Origin: Saccharopolyspora endophytica
GTDB taxonomy: Bacteria > Actinomycetota > Actinomycetes > Mycobacteriales > Pseudonocardiaceae
Reading direction: 5' to 3'
Length of the DNA: 64,000 nt
NCBI RefSeq assembly: GCF_018070075.1
Contig: NZ_JAGPXE010000001.1
Span: forward strand, 372,001 to 436,000
Numbering within the stretch: the stretch's first letter is position 1; each line of letters opens with the position of its first letter. Below, piece by piece: positions 1 to 8,218 of the stretch. A program made the translations under genes and the position numbers. The notes under the pieces were generated by a model that saw nothing but the letters and a program-made list of their open reading frames with translations, made no database searches and was not told the origin of the DNA.

Positions 1-456
1 CTCAACCACGCGCTGGAGGGATTGCCGGAGGAGCGCGTCCGGTATCACGTGTGCTTCGGCAGCTGGCACGGTCCGCACGCGTTCGACCCACCGCTGCGCG
101 ACGTCATCGACCTGATCCTCCAGGTCAACGCGGGTGCTTACGCGATGGAGCAGGCCAACCCGCGGCACGAGCACGAGTGGCGGGTGTGGGAGGACGTGAA
201 GCTGCCGGACGGCAAGAAGCTCATCCCGGGCGTGGTCACGCACCACACCAACGTCGTCGAGCACCCGGAGCTGGTGGCGCAGCGGCTGATCCGTCTCGCG
301 GGTGTCGTCGGGCGGGACAACGTCCTCGCCGGAACGGACTGCGGTTTCGCGCAGGGCGCCTTCGTGAAGCGGGTCCACGAGGAGATCCAGTGGGCGAAGC
401 TCTCGGCCCTGGCGGAGGGCGCGCGACTGGCCTCGCAGCACCTCTGGAGTCGGTAA
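1..456 (+). CDS. Cobalamin-independent methionine synthase-like protein, C-terminal part
   Basis: The frame is open from the first base of the window, so the 5' end lies outside. The visible 151 residues resemble the C-terminal half of the MetE / epoxyalkane-CoM-transferase-type TIM barrel family. A GTDCGF motif close to the end carries a Cys that usually helps bind the catalytic zinc in this family, and HVCFGSWHG earlier gives a His-Cys pair of the same kind. Such proteins move a methyl or alkyl group onto a thiol. A second, different member of the superfamily lies at 4761-5894. The substrate cannot be told from this fragment. The stop codon is followed after 40 bp by the next gene on the same strand. 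Confidence 0.75.
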   Translation, partial: LNHALEGLPEERVRYHVCFGSWHGPHAFDPPLRDVIDLILQVNAGAYAMEQANPRHEHEWRVWEDVKLPDGKKLIPGVVTHHTNVVEHPELVAQRLIRLAGVVGRDNVLAGTDCGFAQGAFVKRVHEEIQWAKLSALAEGARLASQHLWSR

Positions 457-495
457 ATGTCCCTGCGCTGCTTGGTTTTTCGGTAGGATGACCGG

Positions 496-1194
496 ATGGG
501 AGACGCTGCTCGTCCGGTGCGCGACGTTGACGGTCTGCTGCGGATGCTCGACGAGATCTTCCCGGCGCTGGAACCGTTCTGGGACCGCTTCTACGAGGAT
601 CGCGACCGAGACGTCCCGTTCTTCGCCGCCAAACCGGATGAAAGCCTCGTGTCCTACGTGGACGGAGGGGTGCTGAAGCCGGGCCGCGCGTTGGACCTGG
701 GGTGCGGTCCCGGCCGCAACGCCGCGCACCTGGCCGCCTCCGGGTTCGACGTCGACGCGGTGGACCTGTCCGCCGCCGCGATCGCGTGGGCCCGGGAGCG
801 GGCCCCGGAGGTCCGCTTCCACCGGGGCGACGCCTTCACCGCGGACCTCACGGGCCCCTACGACCTCATCTACGACTCGGGCTGCTTCCACCACCTGCCG
901 CCGCACCGGCGGATCAGCTACCTCGATCTGCTCGACCGGCTCCTCGCCCCCGGCGGGCACCTGGCGATCAGCTGCTTCGTCGCCGGAGCCGACAACTCCG
1001 GGACCGAACTGCCCGACCTGGAGCTCTACCGCCAGGGCGTCCTGGGAGGTGGACTCGCCTACACCCCCGACGAGCTGCGGGACGTCTTCGCCGATCTCAC
1101 CCCCGTGGAGGTCCGGCGGATGCGCTCCCAGCCACCGGAGTCGCCGGTCTTCGGCGCGGACTTCCTCCAGGTCGGGCTCTTCCGGCGCCGATGA
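496..1194 (+). CDS. Class I SAM-dependent methyltransferase
   Basis: The 232-residue protein has a Rossmann-type methyltransferase core. Motif I is ALDLGCGPGRNAAHLAASGF (about residues 69-88), followed by the acidic motif DVDAVDLS and the post-motif GDAFT; IYDSGCFHHLPP marks the motif IV region. It probably transfers a methyl group from SAM to a small molecule (methyltransferase types 11/25). I chose the ATG at 496, which gives the family's usual short N-terminal helix before motif I; no strong Shine-Dalgarno sequence decides it. The gene sits 40 bp after the MetE-like gene and may be co-transcribed with it. The substrate is unknown. Confidence 0.8.
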   Translation: MGDAARPVRDVDGLLRMLDEIFPALEPFWDRFYEDRDRDVPFFAAKPDESLVSYVDGGVLKPGRALDLGCGPGRNAAHLAASGFDVDAVDLSAAAIAWARERAPEVRFHRGDAFTADLTGPYDLIYDSGCFHHLPPHRRISYLDLLDRLLAPGGHLAISCFVAGADNSGTELPDLELYRQGVLGGGLAYTPDELRDVFADLTPVEVRRMRSQPPESPVFGADFLQVGLFRRR

Positions 1195-1246
1195 GTTCTG
1201 GGGTGCCGCCGAGTCGACACTCGAAGGATTTTCAAGGAGGACGACG

Positions 1247-2389
1247 GTGGGATTCGATCAGGCCAGGCTGGCGCGGATGCGCGAGGTCATGGACGGCTAC
1301 GTCGCCGACGGCACGCTCCCCGGCGCGGTGACCGCGGTCAGCCGCGGCGGTGAAACGCACATCGCCGCGTACGGGAACCTGTCCATCGGCGGTGAGCCCG
1401 TGCGGCGCGACACGATCTTCCGCATCGCCTCGATGACCAAGCCCATCACCGCCGCGGCCGTGATGAGCCTGGTGGAGGAGTGCGTGCTGCGGCTCGACGA
1501 CCCGGTCGACGACCTGCTGCCCGAACTCGCCGACCGGCGCGTGCTGACCAGCCCGGACGTTCCGCTGACGGACACCGTCCCCGCAGCCCGGTCGATCACC
1601 GCGCGAGACCTGCTGACCTTCACCTTCGGGCTCGGCGCCGTGCCCGGTGACGTGCCGATCGCGAAGGCGATGCACGAAGCGGGCCTGTCACCGTCCCCGG
1701 TCGACCCCGGAGTGACCCCTGACGAGTGGATGCGGCGGCTCGGCGAGCTCCCGCTGGCGTACCAGCCCGGTGACCAGTGGCTCTACCACACCGGATCGGA
1801 CGTGCTCGGCGTGCTGATCGCCCGCGCGACCGGCCGGGAGCTCGCGGACGTGCTGCGCGAGCGGATCTTCGAACCGCTCGGGATGCGCGACACCGGCTTC
1901 CGCACCTCGGCCGAGTCCCGCGTTCCCACCGTCTACATGCCCGACGACGGCGTGCTCGTCCCGTTCCCCGCACCCGCTTCCGAGGAGCCCGCTTTCGGCT
2001 CGGGAGCGGGAGGGCTGCTGTCCACGGCGGACGATTTCCTCGCGTTCTACCGGATGCTGCTCAACGGCGGGAAGCACGAGGGGACCCGCATGCTGTCCCG
2101 CGCGTCGGTCGAGCTGCTCACCACGGACCGGCTCGTCGCGTCGCAGAAACCCGACCCCGCAGCCACTCTGCCCGGCAACGTCGGCTGGGCGTTCGGGCAG
2201 AGCGTGGTGACCCGGCGGGTCGGCCTGGCGGGGGTCGGCCAGTTCGGCTGGAGCGGCGGCTTCGGCACCACCGCTTTCGCCGAACCGGCCGAGGACCTGA
2301 TCGCCATCCTGCTCACGCAGCGCGCGCTGACCGGCGGCGCCCCGCACTTCCAGGACTTCGAGACCACCACCTACCAGGCCCTCGCCTGA
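1247..2389 (+). CDS. Beta-lactamase-family serine hydrolase (class C / esterase EstB type)
   Basis: The protein has 380 residues and the serine hydrolase / penicillin-binding-protein fold. The nucleophile motif S-M-T-K is at residues 62-65 (IASMTKPIT), the Tyr motif is YHT in WLYHTGSDVLG, and the third box is WSGGFGTTAF, the form typical of esterase-like members rather than KTG. The open frame extends further upstream into the previous gene, but the GTG at 1247 has a strong AAGGAGG at about 1234-1240 and gives the expected N-terminus. No signal peptide is visible, so the protein is probably cytoplasmic and acts on an ester or amide. True beta-lactamase activity is unlikely given the missing KTG. 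Confidence 0.85.
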   Translation: MGFDQARLARMREVMDGYVADGTLPGAVTAVSRGGETHIAAYGNLSIGGEPVRRDTIFRIASMTKPITAAAVMSLVEECVLRLDDPVDDLLPELADRRVLTSPDVPLTDTVPAARSITARDLLTFTFGLGAVPGDVPIAKAMHEAGLSPSPVDPGVTPDEWMRRLGELPLAYQPGDQWLYHTGSDVLGVLIARATGRELADVLRERIFEPLGMRDTGFRTSAESRVPTVYMPDDGVLVPFPAPASEEPAFGSGAGGLLSTADDFLAFYRMLLNGGKHEGTRMLSRASVELLTTDRLVASQKPDPAATLPGNVGWAFGQSVVTRRVGLAGVGQFGWSGGFGTTAFAEPAEDLIAILLTQRALTGGAPHFQDFETTTYQALA

Positions 2390-2396
2390 GCGGAGG

Positions 2397-2939
2397 TCAG
2401 GAGCAGATCGAGGGGATCGCCCGGCCCAGCCCCGCCTGGTGCAGGGCGGTGAGGTCGTGCGCGGTGCGGACGTAGGCGCTGAGCAGCCTGCCGTCGCAGG
2501 ACGGGCCGTCGCGCAGCTCGTCGGTGTCGCGGAGCTGCAGCAGGATCGCCTCCCCCAGTCGGTCCAGCTCGGGGCGGATCTCGCCGAGATCGGGCCGCTC
2601 GGTGGGCTGCTCGTCGGGATGGGCGCTCCAGCGCGCGTGCAGCCCCCGCTGCACGAGCTTGCTGGCCTCGATCTGATCGCGGAATATCCGCTTGGCCTCC
2701 TCGGCGTCGAGCCCCAGCTCGGCCGCCCGCACGGCGACACCGTCGAGCACCTGCTGCTCGCGCTCGGGGTCCTCGATCGGCGAATCCGTTCCCCACTTGG
2801 CCGCCGCGACCTGGTCGGACAGCGTCACGCGCTCAGCGGCCGAACCCACCAGCGGCTCCAGCGCTCCTTCCGCGCTCGCCGGAGCCCCCAACCCCAGAAC
2901 GGCGATGACAACAGCACTTCCGACGATCAGCGAACGCAT
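2397..2939 (-). CDS. Secreted chorismate mutase (AroQ gamma type)
   Basis: The 180-residue product begins with a classic signal peptide: MRSL, a hydrophobic stretch and an APASAEG cleavage region. The mature part is all-helical and fits secreted AroQ-gamma mutases such as Mycobacterium tuberculosis Rv1885c. Supporting features are a helix with VAAAKWGTDSPIEDPEREQQVL, the downstream DQIEASKLVQRGLHARW stretch and a Cys pair (SCDGRL and SICS) that could form a disulfide. It would convert chorismate to prephenate outside the membrane. The ATG at 2939 is preceded by GGGAGG. The gene converges on the serine hydrolase with 7 bp between the stops. The biological role of exported mutases is not settled. 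Confidence 0.85.
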   Translation of the reverse strand: MRSLIVGSAVVIAVLGLGAPASAEGALEPLVGSAAERVTLSDQVAAAKWGTDSPIEDPEREQQVLDGVAVRAAELGLDAEEAKRIFRDQIEASKLVQRGLHARWSAHPDEQPTERPDLGEIRPELDRLGEAILLQLRDTDELRDGPSCDGRLLSAYVRTAHDLTALHQAGLGRAIPSICS

Positions 2940-3110
2940 CGCAGAACCTCCCCAGAAGATCGGTTTCCCTCCACTCATACACCCGGCTCACGGTGCGGGG
3001 TAACGGATTTCCGCTGAATTCGTGATCCGATCCGCGTGGAAAACTTTCGGGAATTCGCCGCCGCGCCGGTGTGCCGGGCGACGCGCGGGAATCCGGTTAG
3101 GGTGGGTGTG

Positions 3111-3683
3111 GTGGATTTCAGCTCCGAGTTGTTCCGTGTCATCGCGGGGTGGGGTGTGGCTTCTCCGGCCTGGGTGCAGGCCGTCGCGGTGGTGCTGACC
3201 GATGCCCTCCTGCTCGCGTTCATCCCCCTCGCCGTGTTCGTGTGGTGGAGAGTCGACCGGCGGGTTCGAGCCATGCTGGCGATCCTGCTCTCCGGCGGGT
3301 CCGCGTGGGTGCTCAACGGCCTGGTCAAGGAGATCATCGAGCAGCCGAGGCCGTGCTTCACGATGCCCATCCCCACGGTCGAGCACTGCAGCGAGGTCGG
3401 GGTCTTCTCGCTGCCCAGCGGGCACTCGGCCACGGCGGCCGCGTTCGCGGTGACCACGGCCGTGCTGTGGCGGCGCGCCGCAGCGGTGGTCGCGGTCGCG
3501 GCGCTGCTGGAGGCGTTCCTGCGGGTCTACATCGGCGTGCACTACCCGCACGACGTGGTCCTCGGCCTGCTGTTCGGAACGCTCATCGGCACGATCGCCG
3601 CGGTGGCGGGCAAGCCCGGCGACAGGCGGCCTCCCGCGGCCCCCGCCGACACCGCCGCGGCCACCACGTCGGCGGCGTCCTGA
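3111..3683 (+). CDS. PAP2-family phosphatase, integral membrane
   Basis: The roughly 190-residue membrane protein has all three PAP2 signatures: KEIIEQPRP (K-x6-RP), SLPSGHSA (P-S-G-H) and RVYIGVHYPHDV (R-x5-H-x3-D). It has about five hydrophobic segments and an Ala/Pro-rich C-terminal tail. Relatives remove phosphate from phosphatidic acid or undecaprenyl pyrophosphate at the outer membrane face. Several GTG codons compete as start (3102, 3108, 3111). I prefer 3111, behind AGGGTGGG at 3099-3106; a start at 3036 would add an uncharged leader without membrane character. The gene is convergent with the YigZ-like gene, with a 1-bp gap. Confidence 0.85.
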   Translation: MDFSSELFRVIAGWGVASPAWVQAVAVVLTDALLLAFIPLAVFVWWRVDRRVRAMLAILLSGGSAWVLNGLVKEIIEQPRPCFTMPIPTVEHCSEVGVFSLPSGHSATAAAFAVTTAVLWRRAAAVVAVAALLEAFLRVYIGVHYPHDVVLGLLFGTLIGTIAAVAGKPGDRRPPAAPADTAAATTSAAS

Positions 3684-3684
3684 T

Positions 3685-4299
3685 CTACATCTCGGCGTGG
3701 ACGAGCGGGCCTTCGGCGGCCTGAGCGGCTCCGCCGGTGCTCTCGGCCAGCCACGCGTGGAACCCGTCGACGTCCTCCACGGGCACGTGGACGTGGAAGC
3801 GGACCGCGGCGTCGTAGGAGGTGTCGGCGACCTGGTAGCCGGCCGACCGCAGATCGTTGTCGAGCCTGCCCGCCAGCACGTAGTCGGCCTCCACCAGCAG
3901 CACCCGCACCGGTCGCCGCTGCAGGGTTCCGACGTGCTCCAGCGCCGCCGACACCGCGCCCCCGTAGGCGCGGACCAGGCCGCCCGCGCCCAGCAGCACC
4001 CCGCCGAAGTAGCGGGTCACCACGGCCACGGTGTTGGTGATCTCGTTGCGGCGCAGCACTTCCAGCATCGGCACCCCGGCCGTGCCCGCGGGTTCGCCGT
4101 CATCGCTGGACTTCTGGATCTCGCCGGAGTCGCCGAGCACGAACGCCGAGCAGTGGTGGCGGGCGTCGTGGTGCGTCTTGCGCTGGAGCTGGATGAACTC
4201 CCGCGCCTCGGACTCCTCGGTCACCCGCGCCAGCGAGCAGATGAACCGGGACCTGCGCACCTCGATCTCGTGCTCGCCCGACCGCTTGATCGTCCGCAT
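3685..4299 (-). CDS. YigZ/IMPACT family protein (UPF0029)
   Basis: The protein has about 204 residues and the conserved N-terminal IMPACT domain. HHCSAFVLGDSGEIQKSSDD and GEPAGTAGVPML are hallmark strings of the YigZ family, followed by VVTRYFGGVLLGAGGLVRAY. The C-terminal quarter is the DUF1949-like domain. Eukaryotic IMPACT binds GCN1; the bacterial function is not established, although the fold suggests nucleic acid or nucleotide binding. An ATG also exists at 4317, but the ATG at 4299 has a well-placed GGGAGG and is preferred. Confidence 0.85.
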   Translation of the reverse strand: MRTIKRSGEHEIEVRRSRFICSLARVTEESEAREFIQLQRKTHHDARHHCSAFVLGDSGEIQKSSDDGEPAGTAGVPMLEVLRRNEITNTVAVVTRYFGGVLLGAGGLVRAYGGAVSAALEHVGTLQRRPVRVLLVEADYVLAGRLDNDLRSAGYQVADTSYDAAVRFHVHVPVEDVDGFHAWLAESTGGAAQAAEGPLVHAEM

Positions 4300-4415
4300 C
4301 AACCCTCCCCCGGCCATCCTCCCACCTGGGGGTTCAACGATCGGCGTGTGGGGATTTTCATGGAAGGGACGGGCGATTTCCGCCTTGTCGGTGCCGCCCC
4401 GTACCGTCCACCCTC

Positions 4416-4616
4416 ATGGAGCAATCATCGAGCCCGTTTGAACCAGGCGTGCGGGTGCGTGCCACGTTCGGCCGGTTCCGTGATCAGGAGGGCACGGTGG
4501 TGGAGACCGCCACGGGTCTCCCGCAGGTTTTCGAAGGCCCTGTCCTCTGGGTCAGATTCGACGGCGCCGAAGAACCGGGCCTCGTGGCAGGCCGCTTCCT
4601 CGAAGAAGCGGCCTGA
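4416..4616 (+). CDS. Small hypothetical protein with KOW/SH3-like fold character
   Basis: This is a 66-residue protein with the pattern FEPGVRVRATFGRFRDQEGTVV, followed by LWVRFDGAEEPGLVAGRFL. The pattern resembles the beta-rich KOW/SH3 modules that begin with a charged strand, a G-x-V turn and a V-R-F strand. I do not recognise a named family. It stands alone between two minus-strand genes, and its stop codon lies inside a hairpin that probably ends its transcript. Codon use is normal for the genome, which supports expression. Confidence 0.5.
   Translation: MEQSSSPFEPGVRVRATFGRFRDQEGTVVETATGLPQVFEGPVLWVRFDGAEEPGLVAGRFLEEAA
4588..4615. terminator. Hairpin terminator overlapping the stop codon of the small gene
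   Basis: Perfect 11-bp arms at 4588-4598 and 4605-4615 are separated by a 6-nt loop. The right arm contains part of the TGA stop. There is no T-tract, as is usual for actinomycete terminators. Confidence 0.5.
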
Positions 4617-4760
4617 GATTCGCCTGACGGTGCTCGCCGTGCGTGGCGGTGCCGGTAGCAGAACCTGAGCGGCTCCATGGACTGCGGGTGCCGTCGCCCA
4701 TGCACGTCCGATGCACGACGCGACGGCCGTCCTCGCCACGAAGCCGCTCAGAACCTGCGA

Positions 4761-5894
4761 TCAGCCCCAGACCTCCTGGGCCGTTTCCACGACCAGGCGG
4801 AGCTTGGCGACCTCTTCCTCGTAGGTCAGGGCGTTGCCGTCCTTGGTCGAGGCGAATCCGCACTGCGGTGACAAGCACAGCTGGTCGAGGTCGACGTACT
4901 TGGCGGCCTCGTCGATGCGCCGCTTGAGGTCGTCCTTGGACTCCAGCTCGCCGCGCTTGGTCGTCACCAGGCCCAGCACCACGTGCTTGCCCTTGGGGAC
5001 GTACCGCAGCGGGGCGAAGGTGCCCGAGCGCTCGTCGTCGAACTCCATGAAGAAGCCGTCGACCTCCAGCCGGCCGAACAGCGCCTCGGCGACGAAGTCG
5101 TAGCCGCCCTCGGCGACCCACGACGACCGGAAGTTGCCCCGGCACATGTGGGTGGTCACCGTCAGCGTGTCCGGACGGCCGCGCAGCGACTCGTTGATCA
5201 GCTCGATGTCCTTGACGTGCGCGTTCTCGCCGTCCTCGCCCCGGGCGTTGAGCATCTCGCGCTGCTTCGGGTCGTTGAGGTAGGCCAGGCTGGTGTCGTC
5301 GAGCTGGAGGTAGTGGCAGCCCAGGTCGGCCAGCGCGCGCACCTCCGCCCGGTAGGCGGCGGCCAGGTCGGCGCGGAACTCGGCCATGTCCGGGTAGACG
5401 CTGGAGTCGACGGCCGCGGGGCCGCCCCGGTAGGTGAGCATGCCCGGCGACGGGATGGTCAGCTTCGGCGTGTTCCTGGTGGTCTTGGAGGCGAGGAACG
5501 TGAAGGCGTCGGCGAAGATCGTGCCCGAGAGCTTGATCTTGTCGGTGACCTTCAGGTCGGGGGTGATGAACTCGATGTCACCCTGGGCGTTGTGGAACTG
5601 GACCTTGAGGCTGTTGTCGTCGACGCGCTCGACGCCGTCCAGCTGGTACAGGAAGTCCATGTGCCATGAGCTGCGGCGGAACTCGCCGTCGGTGGCGCTC
5701 TGCAGGCCGATGTCCTCCTGCATCGTGACGACCTGGGTGATCGCCTCGTCCTCGATCCCGCGCAGCTCGGCGTCGTCGATTCGGCCGGCCGCGTGCGAGT
5801 CTCGGGCTTCCAGCAGGCGCTCGGGGCGGAGGAGGCTGCCGACGTGGTCGGCCCGGAACGGTGGTGCTACACGTGGGCTCATGGCAGGCAACAT
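4761..5894 (-). CDS. MetE-like cobalamin-independent methyltransferase (YxjG/YxjH type)
   Basis: The 377-residue protein begins PPFRADHVGSLLRPERLLEA, the standard opening of the short, single-barrel MetE relatives. It continues with TDGEFRRSSWHMDF, TIPSPGMLTYRGG, LQLDDTSLAYL, THMCRGN and LCLSPQCGFAS. The His, Cys and final Cys of these motifs would hold the zinc that activates a thiol. Family members include probable methionine synthases that lack the N-terminal barrel, so a role in methionine or S-methyl metabolism is likely but not proven. Starts at 5894 and 5882 are both ATG and neither has a strong ribosome site. Confidence 0.85.
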   Translation of the reverse strand: MLPAMSPRVAPPFRADHVGSLLRPERLLEARDSHAAGRIDDAELRGIEDEAITQVVTMQEDIGLQSATDGEFRRSSWHMDFLYQLDGVERVDDNSLKVQFHNAQGDIEFITPDLKVTDKIKLSGTIFADAFTFLASKTTRNTPKLTIPSPGMLTYRGGPAAVDSSVYPDMAEFRADLAAAYRAEVRALADLGCHYLQLDDTSLAYLNDPKQREMLNARGEDGENAHVKDIELINESLRGRPDTLTVTTHMCRGNFRSSWVAEGGYDFVAEALFGRLEVDGFFMEFDDERSGTFAPLRYVPKGKHVVLGLVTTKRGELESKDDLKRRIDEAAKYVDLDQLCLSPQCGFASTKDGNALTYEEEVAKLRLVVETAQEVWG

Positions 5895-6051
5895 AGTTCT
5901 CGGGTACCCCGGTGCCTAGGCGAGTTTTCATTTTCCGAAAACCTGTCCCGATCGGGCGCGGCATGGTCGTTCACGGCGTGTGACCAAGGACAATTCGGTA
6001 CATACGGTCGAGTGGATAAAATTGTCGGGGCAGCTACGTCGGGGATGACGG

Positions 6052-7212
6052 ATGGAGACGATGCGAGTTCTCGTGATCGGAGCCGGAGTCGGGGGACTCG
6101 CAATCGCCAACGGATTGCTCGGCAAAGGCCATGACGTGCAAGTTTACGAGCACCACGACGCCTTGAGGACGTCCGGCGCGGGCATCACGGTGTGGAGCAA
6201 CGGCACCGCGGCGCTGCGCGAGCTGGGGGTGGACATCACCGACCGCGGGCATCAGCTCGACAGCCTCCGGTCACTCACCGAATCCGGACGATTGCTCTGG
6301 GAAGCCGACCTGGACGAGGTCACCGAGCGGCTCGGGTCGCCGACCGTGCAGATCCCGCGCCGCGAGCTGATCGCGGAGATGGCCGCCGCGCTGCCCCCGG
6401 GTGCGCTGCAGTTCGGCCGGCGCTGCGTCTCGGTCAGCGAGCACCCCGATCACGTGCGGGTCGAGTTCGCCGACGGTTCCAGCGCGGTCGGGGACGTGCT
6501 CATCGGCGCCGACGGGCAGCGCTCGGTGGTGCGCCAGCAGGTCCTCGGCGGTGATCCCGCCAAGCCCACCGGCTGGGCCAGCTGGCAGGGGCTGACCCGC
6601 AGCGACCTGCCGGTCGCCACGGGCAGGCAGACGCTCAACATCGCCGGGCGCAACGCGCACTGCGGGCTCATCCCCACCGGCGACGGGCTGCTGCACTGGT
6701 GGTTCGACATGCCGTGGAAGGAGGGAGACCGGGTCCACACGGTCGCCGAGCTGCGCGAGACGTTCCGCGGCTGGCCGGGGCCGGTCGAGGCGCTGCTGGC
6801 CTCCGTCACCGACGACGACCTGGGCTTCTTCCCGCACATCCGGCACAAGGTCCCGCACATCTGGGGCGGGCCGCGCAGCACCCTGCTCGGTGACGCCGTG
6901 CACGCGATGCCGCCCGCGGTCGCCCAGGCGGCCAACCAGACGCTCGAAGACGCCTGGCTGCTCACCCAGTACATGGCCGACGCCGAGGGCTCCCCGGCCG
7001 AGCGGCTGCGCGCCTACGAGTTCGAGCGCCGCCCGCGGGTCCTCAAGGTCTCCCGCACGGCGGCGCTGACCTCGGCGCAGCGGCGGACCCCGATCCAGCG
7101 CATCGCCCGCTTCCCGGGCTGGCTGGCCACCCACAGCCAGGTCGTCTCGCTGCGCTCCGGCAGCAACGTCCTGCGCTCCCTGTCCCCGAAGCCCCGCCTC
7201 CGCGTCGCCTGA
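6052..7212 (+). CDS. FAD-dependent aromatic-type monooxygenase
   Basis: The 386-residue flavoprotein has the three expected nucleotide signatures: GxGxxG in VIGAGVGGLAIANGL near the start, the DG motif in LIGADGQRSVVR, and the GD motif in LLGDAVHAMPPAVAQAANQ. The size and motifs place it among single-component class A monooxygenases (salicylate hydroxylase / TetX-like), which hydroxylate aromatic or polyketide substrates using NAD(P)H. The 157 bp upstream are AT-richer than the surroundings and likely hold the promoter. GGGGA lies 8 bp before the ATG at 6052; ATG 6061 is the alternative. There is no obvious partner gene, so the substrate is unknown. Confidence 0.85.
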   Translation: METMRVLVIGAGVGGLAIANGLLGKGHDVQVYEHHDALRTSGAGITVWSNGTAALRELGVDITDRGHQLDSLRSLTESGRLLWEADLDEVTERLGSPTVQIPRRELIAEMAAALPPGALQFGRRCVSVSEHPDHVRVEFADGSSAVGDVLIGADGQRSVVRQQVLGGDPAKPTGWASWQGLTRSDLPVATGRQTLNIAGRNAHCGLIPTGDGLLHWWFDMPWKEGDRVHTVAELRETFRGWPGPVEALLASVTDDDLGFFPHIRHKVPHIWGGPRSTLLGDAVHAMPPAVAQAANQTLEDAWLLTQYMADAEGSPAERLRAYEFERRPRVLKVSRTAALTSAQRRTPIQRIARFPGWLATHSQVVSLRSGSNVLRSLSPKPRLRVA

Positions 7213-7224
7213 CCGCGAAGACGA

Positions 7225-7259
7225 AAGACCCCCGACCACCAGTGGCGGTCGGGGGTCTT
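7225..7259. terminator. Bidirectional hairpin terminator
   Basis: Perfect 13-bp arms at 7225-7237 and 7247-7259 with a 9-nt loop lie between the convergent monooxygenase and aldo/keto reductase genes. Confidence 0.8.
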
Positions 7260-7277
7260 CTCAGCGAGGGCGAGGGC

Positions 7278-8102
7278 TCACATCTCGTCCGGGTCGGGGC
7301 CGACGCGGACGCCGGTCTCCAGGGCGGTGATGGCCTTGACGTCGTCCTGGGCGAGCTCGAAGTCGAAGACCTCGATGTTCTCCTTGATGCGCGACGGCGT
7401 GACCGACTTCGGGATGGTCACGTTGCCCAGCTCGATGTGCCAGCGCAGCACGATCTGAGCCGGGGTCTTGCCGTACTTCTCCGCCAGGTTGGCGACCGTG
7501 GCGCTGTCCAGCAGGCCGTTGTTGCGGCCCAGCGGGCTCCACGCCTCGGTGGCGATGCCGTGCTCGGCGTGGAAGGCGCGCAGCTCGGCCTGCGGCAGGT
7601 TCGGGTGCAGCTCGATCTGGTTGAGCGCGGGCACGATGCTGGTCTCGTCGAAGAGGCGCTGCAGGTGCGGGATCTGGAAGTTCGACACGCCGATGGCCTT
7701 GGCGCGGCCGCTGTTGTAGATCTTCTCGAACGCCTTCCAGGTGTCGACGTAGGCGTCCTGGCTCGGAACCGGCCAGTGGATCAGGTAGAGGTCCACGTAG
7801 TCGAGGCCCAAGCGGGACAGGCTGTCGTCGAAGGCCTTGAGCGTGCTGTCGTAGCCCTGGTCGTCGTTCCACAGCTTGGTGGTGACGAAGAGGTCCTCAC
7901 GCTTGACGCCCGAGTCGGCGATGGCCTTGCCCACGCCTTCCTCGTTGCCGTACACCTTCGCGGTGTCGATGCTGCGGTACCCGGCGTCGATCGCTGCGCG
8001 GACCGGGGCGATGACCTCGTCGGCCGGAACCAGGAAGACGCCGTAACCCAGCTGAGGCATGGAAGCACCGGTGTTCAGCGTGACGTTCGGAACCTGAGTC
8101 AT
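7278..8102 (-). CDS. Aldo/keto reductase (AKR5 / 2,5-diketo-gluconate reductase-like)
   Basis: The 274-residue barrel protein carries the AKR signatures. GYRSIDTAKVYGNEEGVG supplies the catalytic Asp and Tyr, VTTKLWND the Lys and LYLIHWPVP the His; IGVSNFQIPHL and IPKSVTPSRIKENIEVFDF form the NADPH site. It should reduce aldehydes or ketones with NADPH in the cytoplasm. The natural substrate in actinomycetes is usually unknown. The gene converges on the monooxygenase across a shared terminator, so the two are not one operon. Confidence 0.9.
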   Translation of the reverse strand: MTQVPNVTLNTGASMPQLGYGVFLVPADEVIAPVRAAIDAGYRSIDTAKVYGNEEGVGKAIADSGVKREDLFVTTKLWNDDQGYDSTLKAFDDSLSRLGLDYVDLYLIHWPVPSQDAYVDTWKAFEKIYNSGRAKAIGVSNFQIPHLQRLFDETSIVPALNQIELHPNLPQAELRAFHAEHGIATEAWSPLGRNNGLLDSATVANLAEKYGKTPAQIVLRWHIELGNVTIPKSVTPSRIKENIEVFDFELAQDDVKAITALETGVRVGPDPDEM

Positions 8103-8140
8103 GTGCGTGTTTCCTCCACCGAATTCGGGATTGGTCTGGC

Positions 8141-8181
8141 CAAGGGGCCCCGGTCGTCTGGAACCGATTCAGGGCCCCTTG
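8141..8181. terminator. Hairpin terminator after the MFS gene
   Basis: Perfect 10-bp arms at 8141-8150 and 8172-8181 lie just downstream of the minus-strand MFS stop codon. Confidence 0.65.
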
Positions 8182-8218
8182 CATTCCAGAGCACTCCTGT
8201 GAGCTGAGCAACCGCAGA